From positions 1 through 14,148 of the forward strand of contig JBKCEW010000100.1 of NCBI GenBank assembly GCA_046304235.1: 14,148 nt of DNA. The letters run 5' to 3'. The position numbers and the translations under genes were made by a program. Under the pieces are notes generated by a model, which was not told the origin of the DNA, searched no databases, and saw only the letters and a list, made by a program, of their open reading frames with translations. This DNA is from CANHVK01 sp046304235. Its GTDB lineage: Bacteria; Bacteroidota; Bacteroidia; Flavobacteriales_D; Crocinitomicaceae. Shown piece after piece: positions 6,890 through 14,148 of the stretch. Position 1 is the first letter of the stretch; every line of letters begins with the position of its first letter.

Positions 6890-6936
6890 GTGTTTTTCTT
6901 GTCTTTCTGAGCTTGTCGAAGAAACAAGAAAAACAC
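6890..6936 (+). repeat. Long hairpin with a REP-like core between ettA and the VF530 gene
   Basis: Perfect 12-base inverted repeats GTGTTTTTCTTG (6890-6901) and CAAGAAAAACAC (6925-6936) enclose a further five-pair stem (6904-6908 with 6920-6924), with a two-base bulge and an 11-base loop. The centre contains CTGAGCTTGTCGAAG (6907-6921). Its reverse complement CTTCGACAAGCTCAG is the core of a REP-like element I recall as dispersed in many bacterial genomes. No T run follows on either strand, so it is a poor intrinsic terminator, though it could stabilise the ettA mRNA 3' end. It ends 16 bases before the next start codon. Confidence 0.65.
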
Positions 6937-6952
6937 ATTAATTTTAAACTTA

Positions 6953-7210
6953 ATGTCTCAAGAACAAAAAAATAACCCGTTACATGGGGTTAAATTAGAG
7001 CAAATTCTAAATGAATTAGTTGAACATTATGGGTGGGAACATTTAGGGTATTTAATTAATATTCGTTGCTTTAATTATGATCCGAGTATTAAGTCGAGTT
7101 TACATTTTTTAAGAAGAACACCTTGGGCGAGAAAAGAAGTGGAGGAGTTGTATGTGGAGCGTATTATCGGTCCTTCGAGAGCCTCTGGAACCGATAATAA
7201 TCAAGTATAA
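6953..7210 (+). CDS. VF530 family (DUF2132) small DNA-binding protein
   Basis: An 85-residue soluble protein. The stretch NPLHGVKLEQILNELVEHYGWEHLG and the following IRCFNYDPSIKSSLHFLRRTPWAR match the VF530 family, named after a Vibrio fischeri protein of known structure and described as having a DNA-binding fold. Its biological role is not known to me. The protein covers the whole family core of about 70 residues plus a short polar tail (SRASGTDNN). The start at 6953 is the only ATG before the conserved core, 16 bases after the hairpin. No Shine-Dalgarno is seen. pepD starts 21 bases downstream with no terminator between, so the two probably share a transcript, although no functional link is evident. 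Confidence 0.85.
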   Translation: MSQEQKNNPLHGVKLEQILNELVEHYGWEHLGYLINIRCFNYDPSIKSSLHFLRRTPWARKEVEELYVERIIGPSRASGTDNNQV

Positions 7211-7231
7211 ATAAAAAAAACATTAAAATTT

Positions 7232-8686
7232 ATGATAAGAAATTTAGAGCCAAAAGCATTGTGGAATCATTTTGCAGATTTGAATGCAGTTCCAAGACCT
7301 TCAAAAAAGGAGGAAAGAGTAGTTGAGTTTATGATGAATTTTGGTAAATCTTTAGGATTAGAAACGATTAAAGATTCAATTGATAATGTGATTATCAAAA
7401 AGCCTGCTACTCCTGGAATGGAAAATCGAAAAACGGTTGTTTTGCAATCACATTTAGATATGGTTCACCAAAAAAATGGGGATAAAGTATTTGATTTTGA
7501 TTCAGAAGGGATTGAAATGTTGATAGAAGGTGATTGGGTAACAGCCAATGGCACTACATTAGGAGCAGATAATGGAATTGGTGTAGCAACTATTATGGCT
7601 TTATTGGCTTCTGATTCGATTGAACATCCTTCATTAGAGGCTTTGTTTACAATTGACGAGGAAACGGGTATGACAGGGGCTATCCACGTGGATCCAAAAA
7701 ATATTTCTGGTGCGATTTTATTGAATTTAGATACCGAAGATGATGATGAATTGTCTATTGGATGTGCTGGTGGAATTGATACAAATACAACATATTCTTA
7801 TCAAGTAGAAGCATTCGATAAAGAAAATACAACAACATTAGATATTTCTATTCGTGGTTTGTTAGGTGGACACAGTGGAATGGACATTCATAGAGGTAGA
7901 GGAAATGCAAATAAATTAATGACTCGTATTGTTCGTCATTTGTTAGATAATCAATCAGTTCGTTTGGCTTCTTTTGACGGAGGAAGTTTGAGAAATGCAA
8001 TTCCAAGAGAGGCAAAAGCAACGGTGGTTGTATTATCTACTGATGTTGTTTCTGTTGAAAATCAAGTAAAACAAATTATCGAAGATATTAAAACAGAATT
8101 CAATACAATTGAACCTGCTTTGGTTATTGAATTTATAAAAGGAAATTTTGAAGGGAAAGTTGCAACAGAACAAGAAACAATCAAAATTGTAAATGCTTTA
8201 TTTGCAGTAGTAAATGGTGTTTACAGAATGAGCCCAGATATCGAAGGATTGGTAGAGGCTTCTTCTAGTTTGGCTAGAGTAATTGTTAGTGAAGGAATAT
8301 TTACAACCCAATCATTACAAAGAAGTAGTGTGGAAAGTTCTAAGAAAGATGTTGCGAATATGGTTAAAGCAGCATTTGAAAGTATAGGTTGTGAAGTAGT
8401 ACAAGGAGGAGATTATCCAGGTTGGTCTCCAAATGCGAATTCACCGATTTTAACAATTATGAAAGACCTTTATATTCAGCGTTATAATGAGGAGCCCAAG
8501 ATTAAGGCTTGTCACGCTGGATTGGAGTGTGGTATTTTAGGAAAACATTTTCCAGGAATGGATATGATTTCTTTTGGTCCAAATATCCGTGCTGCTCATT
8601 CACCGGATGAAAAAGTACAAATTTCATCTGTTCAAAAATATTGGGGTTATTTATTGGAAACTTTGAAACAAATACCTTTAAATTAA
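7232..8686 (+). CDS. pepD: Aminoacyl-histidine dipeptidase (peptidase D, M20C family)
   Basis: A 484-residue cytoplasmic metallopeptidase that hydrolyses Xaa-His dipeptides such as carnosine and other dipeptides; E. coli PepD has a similar length (about 485). The di-zinc ligands and catalytic residues line up with the family: H74 and D76 in QSHLDMVHQK, bridging D113 in GADNG, catalytic base E143 and metal ligand E144 in DEETGMTGA, D167 in LNLDTED, and the final ligand H456 in IRAAHSPDEKVQI. The dimerisation ('lid') domain occupies roughly residues 185-385, with GLLGGHSGMDIHRGRGN at its start. It has no signal peptide. It follows the VF530 gene by 21 bases and ends at a strong intrinsic terminator. 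The role is nutritional peptide turnover. Confidence 0.94.
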   Translation: MIRNLEPKALWNHFADLNAVPRPSKKEERVVEFMMNFGKSLGLETIKDSIDNVIIKKPATPGMENRKTVVLQSHLDMVHQKNGDKVFDFDSEGIEMLIEGDWVTANGTTLGADNGIGVATIMALLASDSIEHPSLEALFTIDEETGMTGAIHVDPKNISGAILLNLDTEDDDELSIGCAGGIDTNTTYSYQVEAFDKENTTTLDISIRGLLGGHSGMDIHRGRGNANKLMTRIVRHLLDNQSVRLASFDGGSLRNAIPREAKATVVVLSTDVVSVENQVKQIIEDIKTEFNTIEPALVIEFIKGNFEGKVATEQETIKIVNALFAVVNGVYRMSPDIEGLVEASSSLARVIVSEGIFTTQSLQRSSVESSKKDVANMVKAAFESIGCEVVQGGDYPGWSPNANSPILTIMKDLYIQRYNEEPKIKACHAGLECGILGKHFPGMDMISFGPNIRAAHSPDEKVQISSVQKYWGYLLETLKQIPLN

Positions 8687-8705
8687 ATTCTAAAATCCTA
8701 ACTTT

Positions 8706-8737
8706 AAGCACCTGTTTTGCAGGTGCTTTTTTATTTT
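8706..8737 (+). terminator. Strong intrinsic terminator after pepD
   Basis: A perfect nine-pair stem, AAGCACCTG (8706-8714) with CAGGTGCTT (8720-8728), has a five-base loop TTTTG and the tail TTTTATTTT. It lies 19 bases after the pepD stop. The tail runs directly into the start codon of the HutD-like gene at 8738, which makes an upstream TTG start at 8717 (inside the hairpin) very unlikely. Confidence 0.9.
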
Positions 8738-9298
8738 ATGGAAATTATAAAATCATTTAAAACAACGGATTGGTCTGGAGGTAAAACAACAGAAATGTTT
8801 ATTTATCCTACAAATAGCAATTATACTGATCGTAATTTTGATTTTAGAATAAGTTCTGCAACCGTTGAAGTAGAAGAGAGTGATTTTACCTATTTAACAG
8901 GATTCCATCGTTTATTAACTATTATAGATGGTCAAATTGAATTATATGTTAATAATGAAACTCCTTTTGTTTTAGAAAAAGACATTTCTTTTTGGTTTTT
9001 GGGGAGTGATAAAGTTAAAAGCAGAGGGATTGTTCGTGATTTTAATGTTATTTTTTCGAATAAGTATGAAGTTCAATGGAGACTAATAAAGGAAGATGAG
9101 TTTAGGAAAACTCAATTAAATCAGGGAGATTTTTTATTTTATTTTTTAATAAAAGGAAATGTAAAAATGAATGAACAATCTATTTATGAAAATGAATTAG
9201 TTTGTTTCAATTTTGAGGAGTATACTGAGTTTGAAAATACAATAACCTTTGAAAATGACAATCGTTTATATGAAATTTTCATTCAATTAAGGAGTTAG
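8738..9298 (+). CDS. HutD/Ves family cupin protein
   Basis: A 186-residue soluble protein. HutD-family marks are W12-S-G-G-K-T-T-E19 near the N terminus, DFRISSATVEVEESDFTYLTGFHR in the first cupin half, and S95-R-G-I-V-R-D-F-N103, which corresponds to the family's conserved GxVRDFN. HutD proteins are small bicupins found in histidine-utilisation operons of proteobacteria and are thought to tune that pathway; E. coli Ves is a relative. No hutH, hutU, hutI or hutG is present here, so the role is open. I chose ATG 8738 over TTG 8717 because the latter lies inside the terminator stem and would add residues not seen in the family. The gene follows the terminator with no room for a normal promoter. 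Confidence 0.8.
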   Translation: MEIIKSFKTTDWSGGKTTEMFIYPTNSNYTDRNFDFRISSATVEVEESDFTYLTGFHRLLTIIDGQIELYVNNETPFVLEKDISFWFLGSDKVKSRGIVRDFNVIFSNKYEVQWRLIKEDEFRKTQLNQGDFLFYFLIKGNVKMNEQSIYENELVCFNFEEYTEFENTITFENDNRLYEIFIQLRS

Positions 9299-9304
9299 TT
9301 TTAG

Positions 9305-9332
9305 TTTGTTTTAATTTTTTATTATAAATTGA
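9305..9332 (+). promoter_or_regulatory. Weak candidate promoter for the lipoprotein gene
   Basis: TTTG at 9305-9308 and TAAATTGA at 9325-9332 resemble the flavobacterial -33 and -7 elements (-7 with two mismatches) and are separated by 16 bases. The 62-base gap between hutD and the lipoprotein gene is extremely T-rich and has no hairpin, so cotranscription with hutD cannot be excluded. Confidence 0.22.
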
Positions 9333-9360
9333 TTGTGTGTAAAATAAGTATTTCTTTTTA

Positions 9361-10698
9361 ATGTATAAATTTATGAAGTTTTTATTTTTAATAGGTTTAA
9401 TATTAAGCGTTTTTTCTTGTGCAACGAGAGGGAAGTACGAAAGTGCTGATGTGGAGATTGAGCCTGGATTTAATCAACCAGGAGTAGTGAAAATGTCGGT
9501 AGATTTGGTAAAGCCGAGCGGTAGAAGAAAGCACCTTTCATCAGGTTCTAATCCGATAAAATGGTCAAGGTTACAGTTTACAGGGAAGAATGTGTTAAGT
9601 TGTGATAAAGGGCTACTTTATTATGGTATGAATGGCTTGAATAAGGATAATCACACCATGAAAGTGAATTTATATTCTGAAAAATATGGTTTTCAAAAAA
9701 CGTTTTCTGTAAATGTACCTTATGTTAAAAGCATTTTAGTCAAAACAAAAAAAATAGAGTTAAATACCAAAATTGATTTTGATTACGATTTGGTATTAAA
9801 CACAGATCAAAGAACACCTGAAAATATAAATCATTTTTCATTAGATAGTGTTGATTTAAAGTCAAATGTGGATTTAAAGATTGAAAATGGAAATATTGTA
9901 TTGAATAGTGATGTTCCGTTAATTGATGTTAGGCCAAGTTTGATTTTATTGACTAAAATTAAGAAAGATACACTTTGGAAATCCGAGTTAGAGATAATGT
10001 ATCCAACTGAAAAATCATATAATTATTCAGGTAATTCGGGGCGTGAAGGTAGGTCCGGTTCAAATGCTGTAAATGCCTCTCAAAGTGGTGAAAATGCTTC
10101 TAATGGTGGTAATGGAGAAAATGCTAGAGATATTTATATGTATGCGCAGTTGTATACCAAAAACAATCAAGAGTTTATTGTTTTGACTTTTGAATGTGAT
10201 GGTCATCGAGAAGTTCGTTTTTTACCTCGAAATTCAGCAAGAATTTCAATTTATGCACAAGGCGGGAATGGAGGTAACGGAGGAAATGGCGGTAGTGGAA
10301 AAGATGCTGCTTATCCAGTCACAACTACAACAAATGGTAAAACAACAACTACCCAACCGTCTGTTTATGGAGGCAATGCAGGTAATGGAGGGGATGGCGG
10401 ACACGGTGGTAGAGGAGGGAATGTGTATTTATATTTAGATGATAAACTTACAGATTTTAGAAATAATATTCATATTGAAAACAGAGGCGGTACAGTAGGA
10501 GTAGGAGGAAATTCAGGGTCTTCTGGTCGTGGAATGAATACGAATGGAAAATTAGGTGGAGTGTTTAATTCTAATAATGGTAAAACTGGAACTTCAGGGA
10601 GAAATGGACAGACGGGACAAGATGGAAAAGTGGAAGGTCCTGTATTTATGAGTGCTGAAGAATTAGTGAAAAGATTTACATTTTTAAAACGATTATAA
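9361..10698 (+). CDS. Glycine-rich, collagen-like lipoprotein of unknown function
   Basis: A 445-residue predicted lipoprotein. The N terminus (MYKFMKFLFLIGLILSVFSC) is a lipoprotein signal with cleavage before C20; a start at the second ATG (9373) would work as well. The residues after C20 (ATRGKY) are not the acidic surface-export signal of Bacteroidota, so a periplasm-facing anchor is likelier. Residues 21-215 are rich in beta-prone and charged residues and match nothing I recognise. Then come glycine-rich blocks: about 224-254, 301-313 (GGN repeats), 337-354, 374-398, and a collagen-like run of six G-X-Y triplets (407-424). The blocks alternate with short beta-like segments such as IYMYAQLYTKNNQEFIVLTFE and NVYLYLDDKL. 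The stop TAA shares its last base with the ATG of the acyl-CoA reductase gene, so the two are translationally coupled. I propose no function. Confidence 0.8.
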   Translation: MYKFMKFLFLIGLILSVFSCATRGKYESADVEIEPGFNQPGVVKMSVDLVKPSGRRKHLSSGSNPIKWSRLQFTGKNVLSCDKGLLYYGMNGLNKDNHTMKVNLYSEKYGFQKTFSVNVPYVKSILVKTKKIELNTKIDFDYDLVLNTDQRTPENINHFSLDSVDLKSNVDLKIENGNIVLNSDVPLIDVRPSLILLTKIKKDTLWKSELEIMYPTEKSYNYSGNSGREGRSGSNAVNASQSGENASNGGNGENARDIYMYAQLYTKNNQEFIVLTFECDGHREVRFLPRNSARISIYAQGGNGGNGGNGGSGKDAAYPVTTTTNGKTTTTQPSVYGGNAGNGGDGGHGGRGGNVYLYLDDKLTDFRNNIHIENRGGTVGVGGNSGSSGRGMNTNGKLGGVFNSNNGKTGTSGRNGQTGQDGKVEGPVFMSAEELVKRFTFLKRL

Positions 10699-11741
10699 TG
10701 TCAAAGGATAGAATAATTAAGGCGTTTTCTGCTTTAGGTAAAGTAATGTTTTCTATTGGTAATCAACAAGATTGGGTTGGGTATGAATTAGGTGTGACCG
10801 AAGATGAATATGCTGCATTACAAGCAAATGTTCGCCGACAATTTCAATGGAATGGTTGGTTTACAGAAGAAGCGGTTTTACATGTATTTAAAGTGTGGGG
10901 AGAACAATTGCAAGAAGATGTTTTGAATGATTTTATTTCAAACTATACTTTTTCACAAACTCCCAAAAAAGTGGGAGTGATAATGGCAGGGAATTTACCT
11001 TTGGTAGGTTTTCACGATTTTTTATGTGTTTTGTTGTCAGGTAATTCTATTGTTATTAAATTGAGTTCGGACGATAAGACATTATTACCAATGCTAATAC
11101 AAATACTTTTCAAGTTTGACCCAGAATTGAAAAGTAGAATTTCTATTCCTGAAGGTAAATTAGGTGACATTGATGCGATTATTGCTACTGGAAGTGGAAA
11201 TTCGATGCGCTATTTTGAAAGTTATTTTGGTCACTTACCACATATTTTTCGAAAAAATAGAACTTCGGTTGCAATTTTATCTGGTGATGAAACCACTGAA
11301 GAGTTAAAAGCATTAGGTTTAGATATTTTTACTCATTATGGATTAGGGTGTAGAAACGTTTCTAAATTATTGATTCCGAATAATTTTGAATTAAATCGTT
11401 TTTTTGAGGCTATTCTTGATTTTGGACCGATTATAAACCATCATAAATACGCAAATAATTATGATTACAATCGTGCGATTTATCTAATGAATTTGGAAGA
11501 AATCCTAGATAATGGGTTTTTATTATTGAAAGAAAGTGATGAATTATTTTCTCCTTTGGCTATGCTGTACTATCAGCGTTATGAAAGTAAAAATGAAATA
11601 GATTTATTTTTGAAAAAGTATAACGATGATATTCAAGTGATTGTTGGTGAAGGGTATGAGAAATTTGGTCAAGCACAATGTCCTTTATTAACAGATTATG
11701 CAGATGGTGTAGATACGATGCAATGGTTGGTTAATTTGTGA
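10698..11741 (+). CDS. LuxC-type acyl-CoA reductase
   Basis: A 347-residue protein of the LuxC family, related to aldehyde dehydrogenases. These enzymes reduce acyl-CoA or acyl-enzyme thioesters to aldehydes with NAD(P)H. Visible marks are the cofactor-fold segment G93-V-I-M-A-G-N-L-P-L102 followed by HDFLCVLLSGNSIVIKLSS, a second glycine-rich segment ATGSGNSMRYFESYF (about 158-172), and the probable catalytic cysteine C218 in HYGLGCRNVSKL. It is clearly shorter than bioluminescence LuxC (about 480) but, as I recall, similar to the form common in flavobacteria. No luxD or luxE transferase/synthetase gene is nearby, so the acyl donor is probably plain acyl-CoA. The start ATG overlaps the lipoprotein stop by one base (TAATG). 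The aldehyde's fate and the pathway are not shown by the context. Confidence 0.87.
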   Translation: MSKDRIIKAFSALGKVMFSIGNQQDWVGYELGVTEDEYAALQANVRRQFQWNGWFTEEAVLHVFKVWGEQLQEDVLNDFISNYTFSQTPKKVGVIMAGNLPLVGFHDFLCVLLSGNSIVIKLSSDDKTLLPMLIQILFKFDPELKSRISIPEGKLGDIDAIIATGSGNSMRYFESYFGHLPHIFRKNRTSVAILSGDETTEELKALGLDIFTHYGLGCRNVSKLLIPNNFELNRFFEAILDFGPIINHHKYANNYDYNRAIYLMNLEEILDNGFLLLKESDELFSPLAMLYYQRYESKNEIDLFLKKYNDDIQVIVGEGYEKFGQAQCPLLTDYADGVDTMQWLVNL

Positions 11742-11777
11742 GTAAAATATTCGAATAGTCAAAACAAACTTTCTCTT

Positions 11778-11802
11778 AAATGCTTAATTTAGCGGAGCAT
11801 TT
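11778..11802 (+). terminator. Possible weak terminator between the acyl-CoA reductase gene and pheT
   Basis: AAATGCT (11778-11784) pairs perfectly with AGCATTT (11796-11802) around an 11-base loop. The tail is only TGAATTTG, with no true T run, so termination may be inefficient. It is the only structure visible in the 76-base gap before pheT, and I found no convincing promoter pair there. Confidence 0.35.
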
Positions 11803-11817
11803 TGAATTTGTAAAGCA

Positions 11818-14148
11818 ATGAAAGTATCTTACAATTGGTTGAAAGATTATGTTAAAACAAGTTTATCCCCAGAGGAATTAAGTAAAGTTTTGACAGATAC
11901 AGGGTTAGAGGTTGATGGAATTGAGAAAATTGAGAATATTAAAGGTGGATTAGAAGGTGTTTTTGTAGGAGAAGTACTTTCTTGTGAGAAACATCCTGAT
12001 GCAGATAAGTTGAAAGTAACTACGGTAACTGTTGGTGGAGAACCTTTACAAATTGTTTGTGGGGCACCAAATGTTGCTACAGGTCAAAAAGTGATTTGTG
12101 CCACAGTTGGTTCAGTTTTATATCCGAATCCGGAGGAGCCATTTAAAATCAAAGCATCTAAAATCAGAGGAGTAGAATCGTTAGGAATGTTATGTGCGGA
12201 GGATGAGTTGGGAATGGGAACTTCTCACGATGGGATTATTGTTTTGGATAAAGATGCAAAAGTAGGAACACCTGCAGCAGTATTTTTTGAGTTAGAAGAA
12301 GATTATCAAATCGAAATCGGATTGACGCCAAACCGTGCAGATGCGATGGGGCATATTGGGGTTGCTAGAGATGTGATTGCTCATCAAAATGTGCATCAAA
12401 ACACACAGTTAACGTTAGATTTTCCTGAAGTTGAAGATATTATTGCATCAAATCAGGATGTAAAAGTTTCTGTTTCTGTTGAAGAACCAGAACTTTGTCC
12501 TAAATATATAGGTGTTAGTCTTCAATCTGTTGAAGTAAAGCCTTCACCAAATTGGATGCAAAAAAGATTGCGTGCAGTTGGATTATCCCCAATTAACGCT
12601 GTTGTGGATTGTACGAACTACGTGATGCGTGAATTAGGAACACCGTTACACGCTTTTGATGCGGATAAATTAGGTTCAAAAATTGTTGTCAAAAAAGCGG
12701 TTACTGGGGATAAATTTACAACACTTGATGGTGTAGAAAGAACATTACACGAAGATGATTTAATGATTACGAACAGTTCTAAAAACCTTGCTATTGCAGG
12801 AGTTTTTGGAGGGTTGGAATCAGGAATAAGTGATGAAACAAAAAATATTTTTATTGAATCTGCTTATTTCAATCCGATATCTGTTCGTAAAACGGCAAAA
12901 CGTCACGCATTGAACACAGATGCAAGTTTCAGGTATGAAAGAGGAGTTGACCCAACAATGACAGAATATGCTTTGAAAAGAGTGGTTTCACTAATTCAAA
13001 CGATTTGTGGAGGAACTGTTTCTATGGACGTTGCATCGATTGTTAGTGAAAAGTTTGAAAACAAAATAGTTGATTTTGATGTAAATCGTTGTAATCAAAT
13101 TATTGGGTTGGAAATTCCAACTGAAAAAGTTAAAGAGATTTTATCAAATTTAGATATTCAAGTAATTGAGGAAAATGGAACACAATGGAAATTAGCCGTT
13201 CCGCCATACAGAGTGGATGTTACAAGAGAAATCGACGTTATTGAAGAGGTGTTACGAATTTTCGGGTTTAATAATGTTCCTTTACCTGAAAAGTTAAATT
13301 CTACTATTACCTTAAGAACAAAACCAGATGCAGATAAAATTCAACGTTCAGTCGCGGAATTTCTAGTAGGATTGGGATATAGCGAGATGATGAATAACTC
13401 ATTAACATCTTCTGCTTATATTCAAAAATTTGGTAACGAAGTGTTTGGTGTTAAAAATAATATTGAGATGTTAAATCCATTAAGCAATGAATTGGATGTA
13501 ATGCGTCAAACATTGATTTTTAGTACACTAGAATCTATTGCGTATAATCAAAATAGACAAAATTCAGATTTGAAATTATTTGAATTTGGAAAAGTTTATC
13601 GCAAAGAAGACGAAAACTATTTAGAAAATAAACGATTGGTGTTTGGTTTGAGTGGTAAAAGACAAGCAGAACAATGGAACAGTGTAAATGATAAAGTTTC
13701 TTTTTATTCTATTAAAGGGTTGGTAACTGCTTTATTTATTCGTTTAGGATTAGATGGATTTTTATCTGAAAATGCGTTAGAAAACAGTTTGTTAGAAGAT
13801 GGTGTTTCTTTGTTTGTTTTGAAAAAGAAAGTAGGAGAGATGGGATGGGTTTCTGATACTACAAAAAAACATTTTGGAATTAAACAGCCTGTATTTATTG
13901 CTGATTTGGATTGGGATGCTTTGTTAGACCAATTGAAATTAGTGAAAGTATTGTATAAAGAATTGCCAAAAACGTTTGAGGTTAGAAGAGATTTCTCTTT
14001 ATTATTGGATGAACAAGTACGTTTTTCAGAAATTGAAAAATTAGCGTTGGGCGTGGATAAAAAAATCTTGAAAAAAATCGGGCTTTTTGATGTGTATGAA
14101 GGTAAAAATCTAGATGAAGGGAAGAAATCATATGCTGTATCGTTTCAT
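11818..14148 (+). CDS. pheT: Phenylalanine--tRNA ligase beta subunit (3' end cut off)
   Basis: The frame is open for 777 codons from ATG 11818 to the window edge; the family is about 800 residues, so only the last 30 or so are missing. With PheS it forms the alpha2-beta2 enzyme that charges tRNA-Phe. Domains in order: N-terminal MKVSYNWLKDYV; an EMAP/Trbp111-like tRNA-binding OB fold at about 42-150 (VGEVLSCEKHPDADKL); B3/4 editing domain at about 210-385 with D264-C-T-N-Y, LHAFD and F371-R-Y-E-R-G-V-D-P379; B5 DNA-binding-like domain at about 415-485 ending REIDVIEEVLR; the catalytic-like core; and the start of the FDX-ACB anticodon-binding domain (FEVR-R724-D-F-S from about 713). No frameshift is seen. 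pheS is not adjacent upstream, so the two subunits are encoded apart or pheS lies elsewhere, as in other Bacteroidota. Confidence 0.96.
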   Translation, partial: MKVSYNWLKDYVKTSLSPEELSKVLTDTGLEVDGIEKIENIKGGLEGVFVGEVLSCEKHPDADKLKVTTVTVGGEPLQIVCGAPNVATGQKVICATVGSVLYPNPEEPFKIKASKIRGVESLGMLCAEDELGMGTSHDGIIVLDKDAKVGTPAAVFFELEEDYQIEIGLTPNRADAMGHIGVARDVIAHQNVHQNTQLTLDFPEVEDIIASNQDVKVSVSVEEPELCPKYIGVSLQSVEVKPSPNWMQKRLRAVGLSPINAVVDCTNYVMRELGTPLHAFDADKLGSKIVVKKAVTGDKFTTLDGVERTLHEDDLMITNSSKNLAIAGVFGGLESGISDETKNIFIESAYFNPISVRKTAKRHALNTDASFRYERGVDPTMTEYALKRVVSLIQTICGGTVSMDVASIVSEKFENKIVDFDVNRCNQIIGLEIPTEKVKEILSNLDIQVIEENGTQWKLAVPPYRVDVTREIDVIEEVLRIFGFNNVPLPEKLNSTITLRTKPDADKIQRSVAEFLVGLGYSEMMNNSLTSSAYIQKFGNEVFGVKNNIEMLNPLSNELDVMRQTLIFSTLESIAYNQNRQNSDLKLFEFGKVYRKEDENYLENKRLVFGLSGKRQAEQWNSVNDKVSFYSIKGLVTALFIRLGLDGFLSENALENSLLEDGVSLFVLKKKVGEMGWVSDTTKKHFGIKQPVFIADLDWDALLDQLKLVKVLYKELPKTFEVRRDFSLLLDEQVRFSEIEKLALGVDKKILKKIGLFDVYEGKNLDEGKKSYAVSFH

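Noticed and set aside
6913..6946. Promoter-like pair TTG (6913) and TAATTTTA (6939) before the VF530 gene
   Set aside because: The -33 part would lie in the hairpin loop, and transcription would start almost on the start codon; too weak in such AT-rich DNA.
8502..8711. Minus-strand open frame opposite the end of pepD
   Set aside because: It overlaps the conserved metal-binding C terminus of PepD, and its 5' end lies in the terminator stem.
8717..8737. TTG start giving a 193-residue HutD
   Set aside because: It begins inside the terminator loop and stem; ATG at 8738 fits the family N terminus.
10190..10438. Open frame of 82 codons on the + strand inside the lipoprotein gene
   Set aside because: It is a shifted reading of the glycine-rich repeats; its methionine- and glutamate-rich product has no start context and matches nothing.
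10959..10978. Seven-pair hairpin (ACTCCCA / TGGGAGT) in the acyl-CoA reductase gene
   Set aside because: It lies within the conserved coding sequence of the cofactor fold and has no T tail; chance palindrome.

Overview
This window reads as a piece of a flavobacterial (phylum Bacteroidota, class Flavobacteriia) chromosome. The DNA is visibly AT-rich and every convincing gene lies on the + strand. Start codons lack clear Shine-Dalgarno sequences, as is usual in this phylum. Several proteins are typical of the lineage: the MCE protein ending in NPKRYVHFSVFG, the split membrane Fe-S oxidoreductase, the small protein often mislabelled 'ABC transporter ATPase', and the short LuxC-like reductase. 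I saw no rRNA, tRNA, CRISPR array, transposase or phage gene. No stretch longer than about 120 bases is without a gene.

Layout. (1) 1-3528: a compact cluster made of the 3' end of an MCE/MlaD lipid-transport gene, a membrane protein with two 4Fe-4S motifs, a small HAD-type phosphatase-like gene, a cysteine-rich (CCG) Fe-S protein, and a small lineage-specific protein overlapping the last by 17 bases. It ends in a good intrinsic terminator. The two Fe-S proteins look like two halves of one quinone-linked oxidoreductase of the EMO/EtfD/FadF type (electrons from acyl-CoA dehydrogenases via ETF to menaquinone). This is an inference from motifs. (2) 3526-5102: a likely promoter and a superfamily 2 DEAD/DEAH helicase. 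(3) 5151-8737: the ABC-F translation factor EttA, then a repeat-rich gap with a decayed heptamer array and a long hairpin carrying a REP-like core, then a VF530-family small DNA-binding protein and the M20 dipeptidase PepD, closed by a strong terminator. (4) 8738-11741: an orphan HutD-family cupin whose start codon directly follows the terminator, a glycine-rich collagen-like lipoprotein, and a LuxC-type acyl-CoA reductase coupled to the lipoprotein by a one-base stop/start overlap. (5) 11818-end: pheT, the phenylalanyl-tRNA synthetase beta subunit, cut by the window edge near its 3' end.

Most of the window is housekeeping: translation (ettA, pheT), peptide turnover (pepD), the outer-membrane lipid pathway (MCE) and electron transfer. 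The parts most worth a second look are the split Fe-S oxidoreductase with a phosphatase-like gene lodged between its halves, the glycine-rich lipoprotein/acyl-CoA reductase pair, and two intergenic arrays of seven-base repeats that both begin at or just after a stop codon, one followed by a REP-like hairpin. I did not find convincing evidence of a wholly new system such as a defence island or mobile element.
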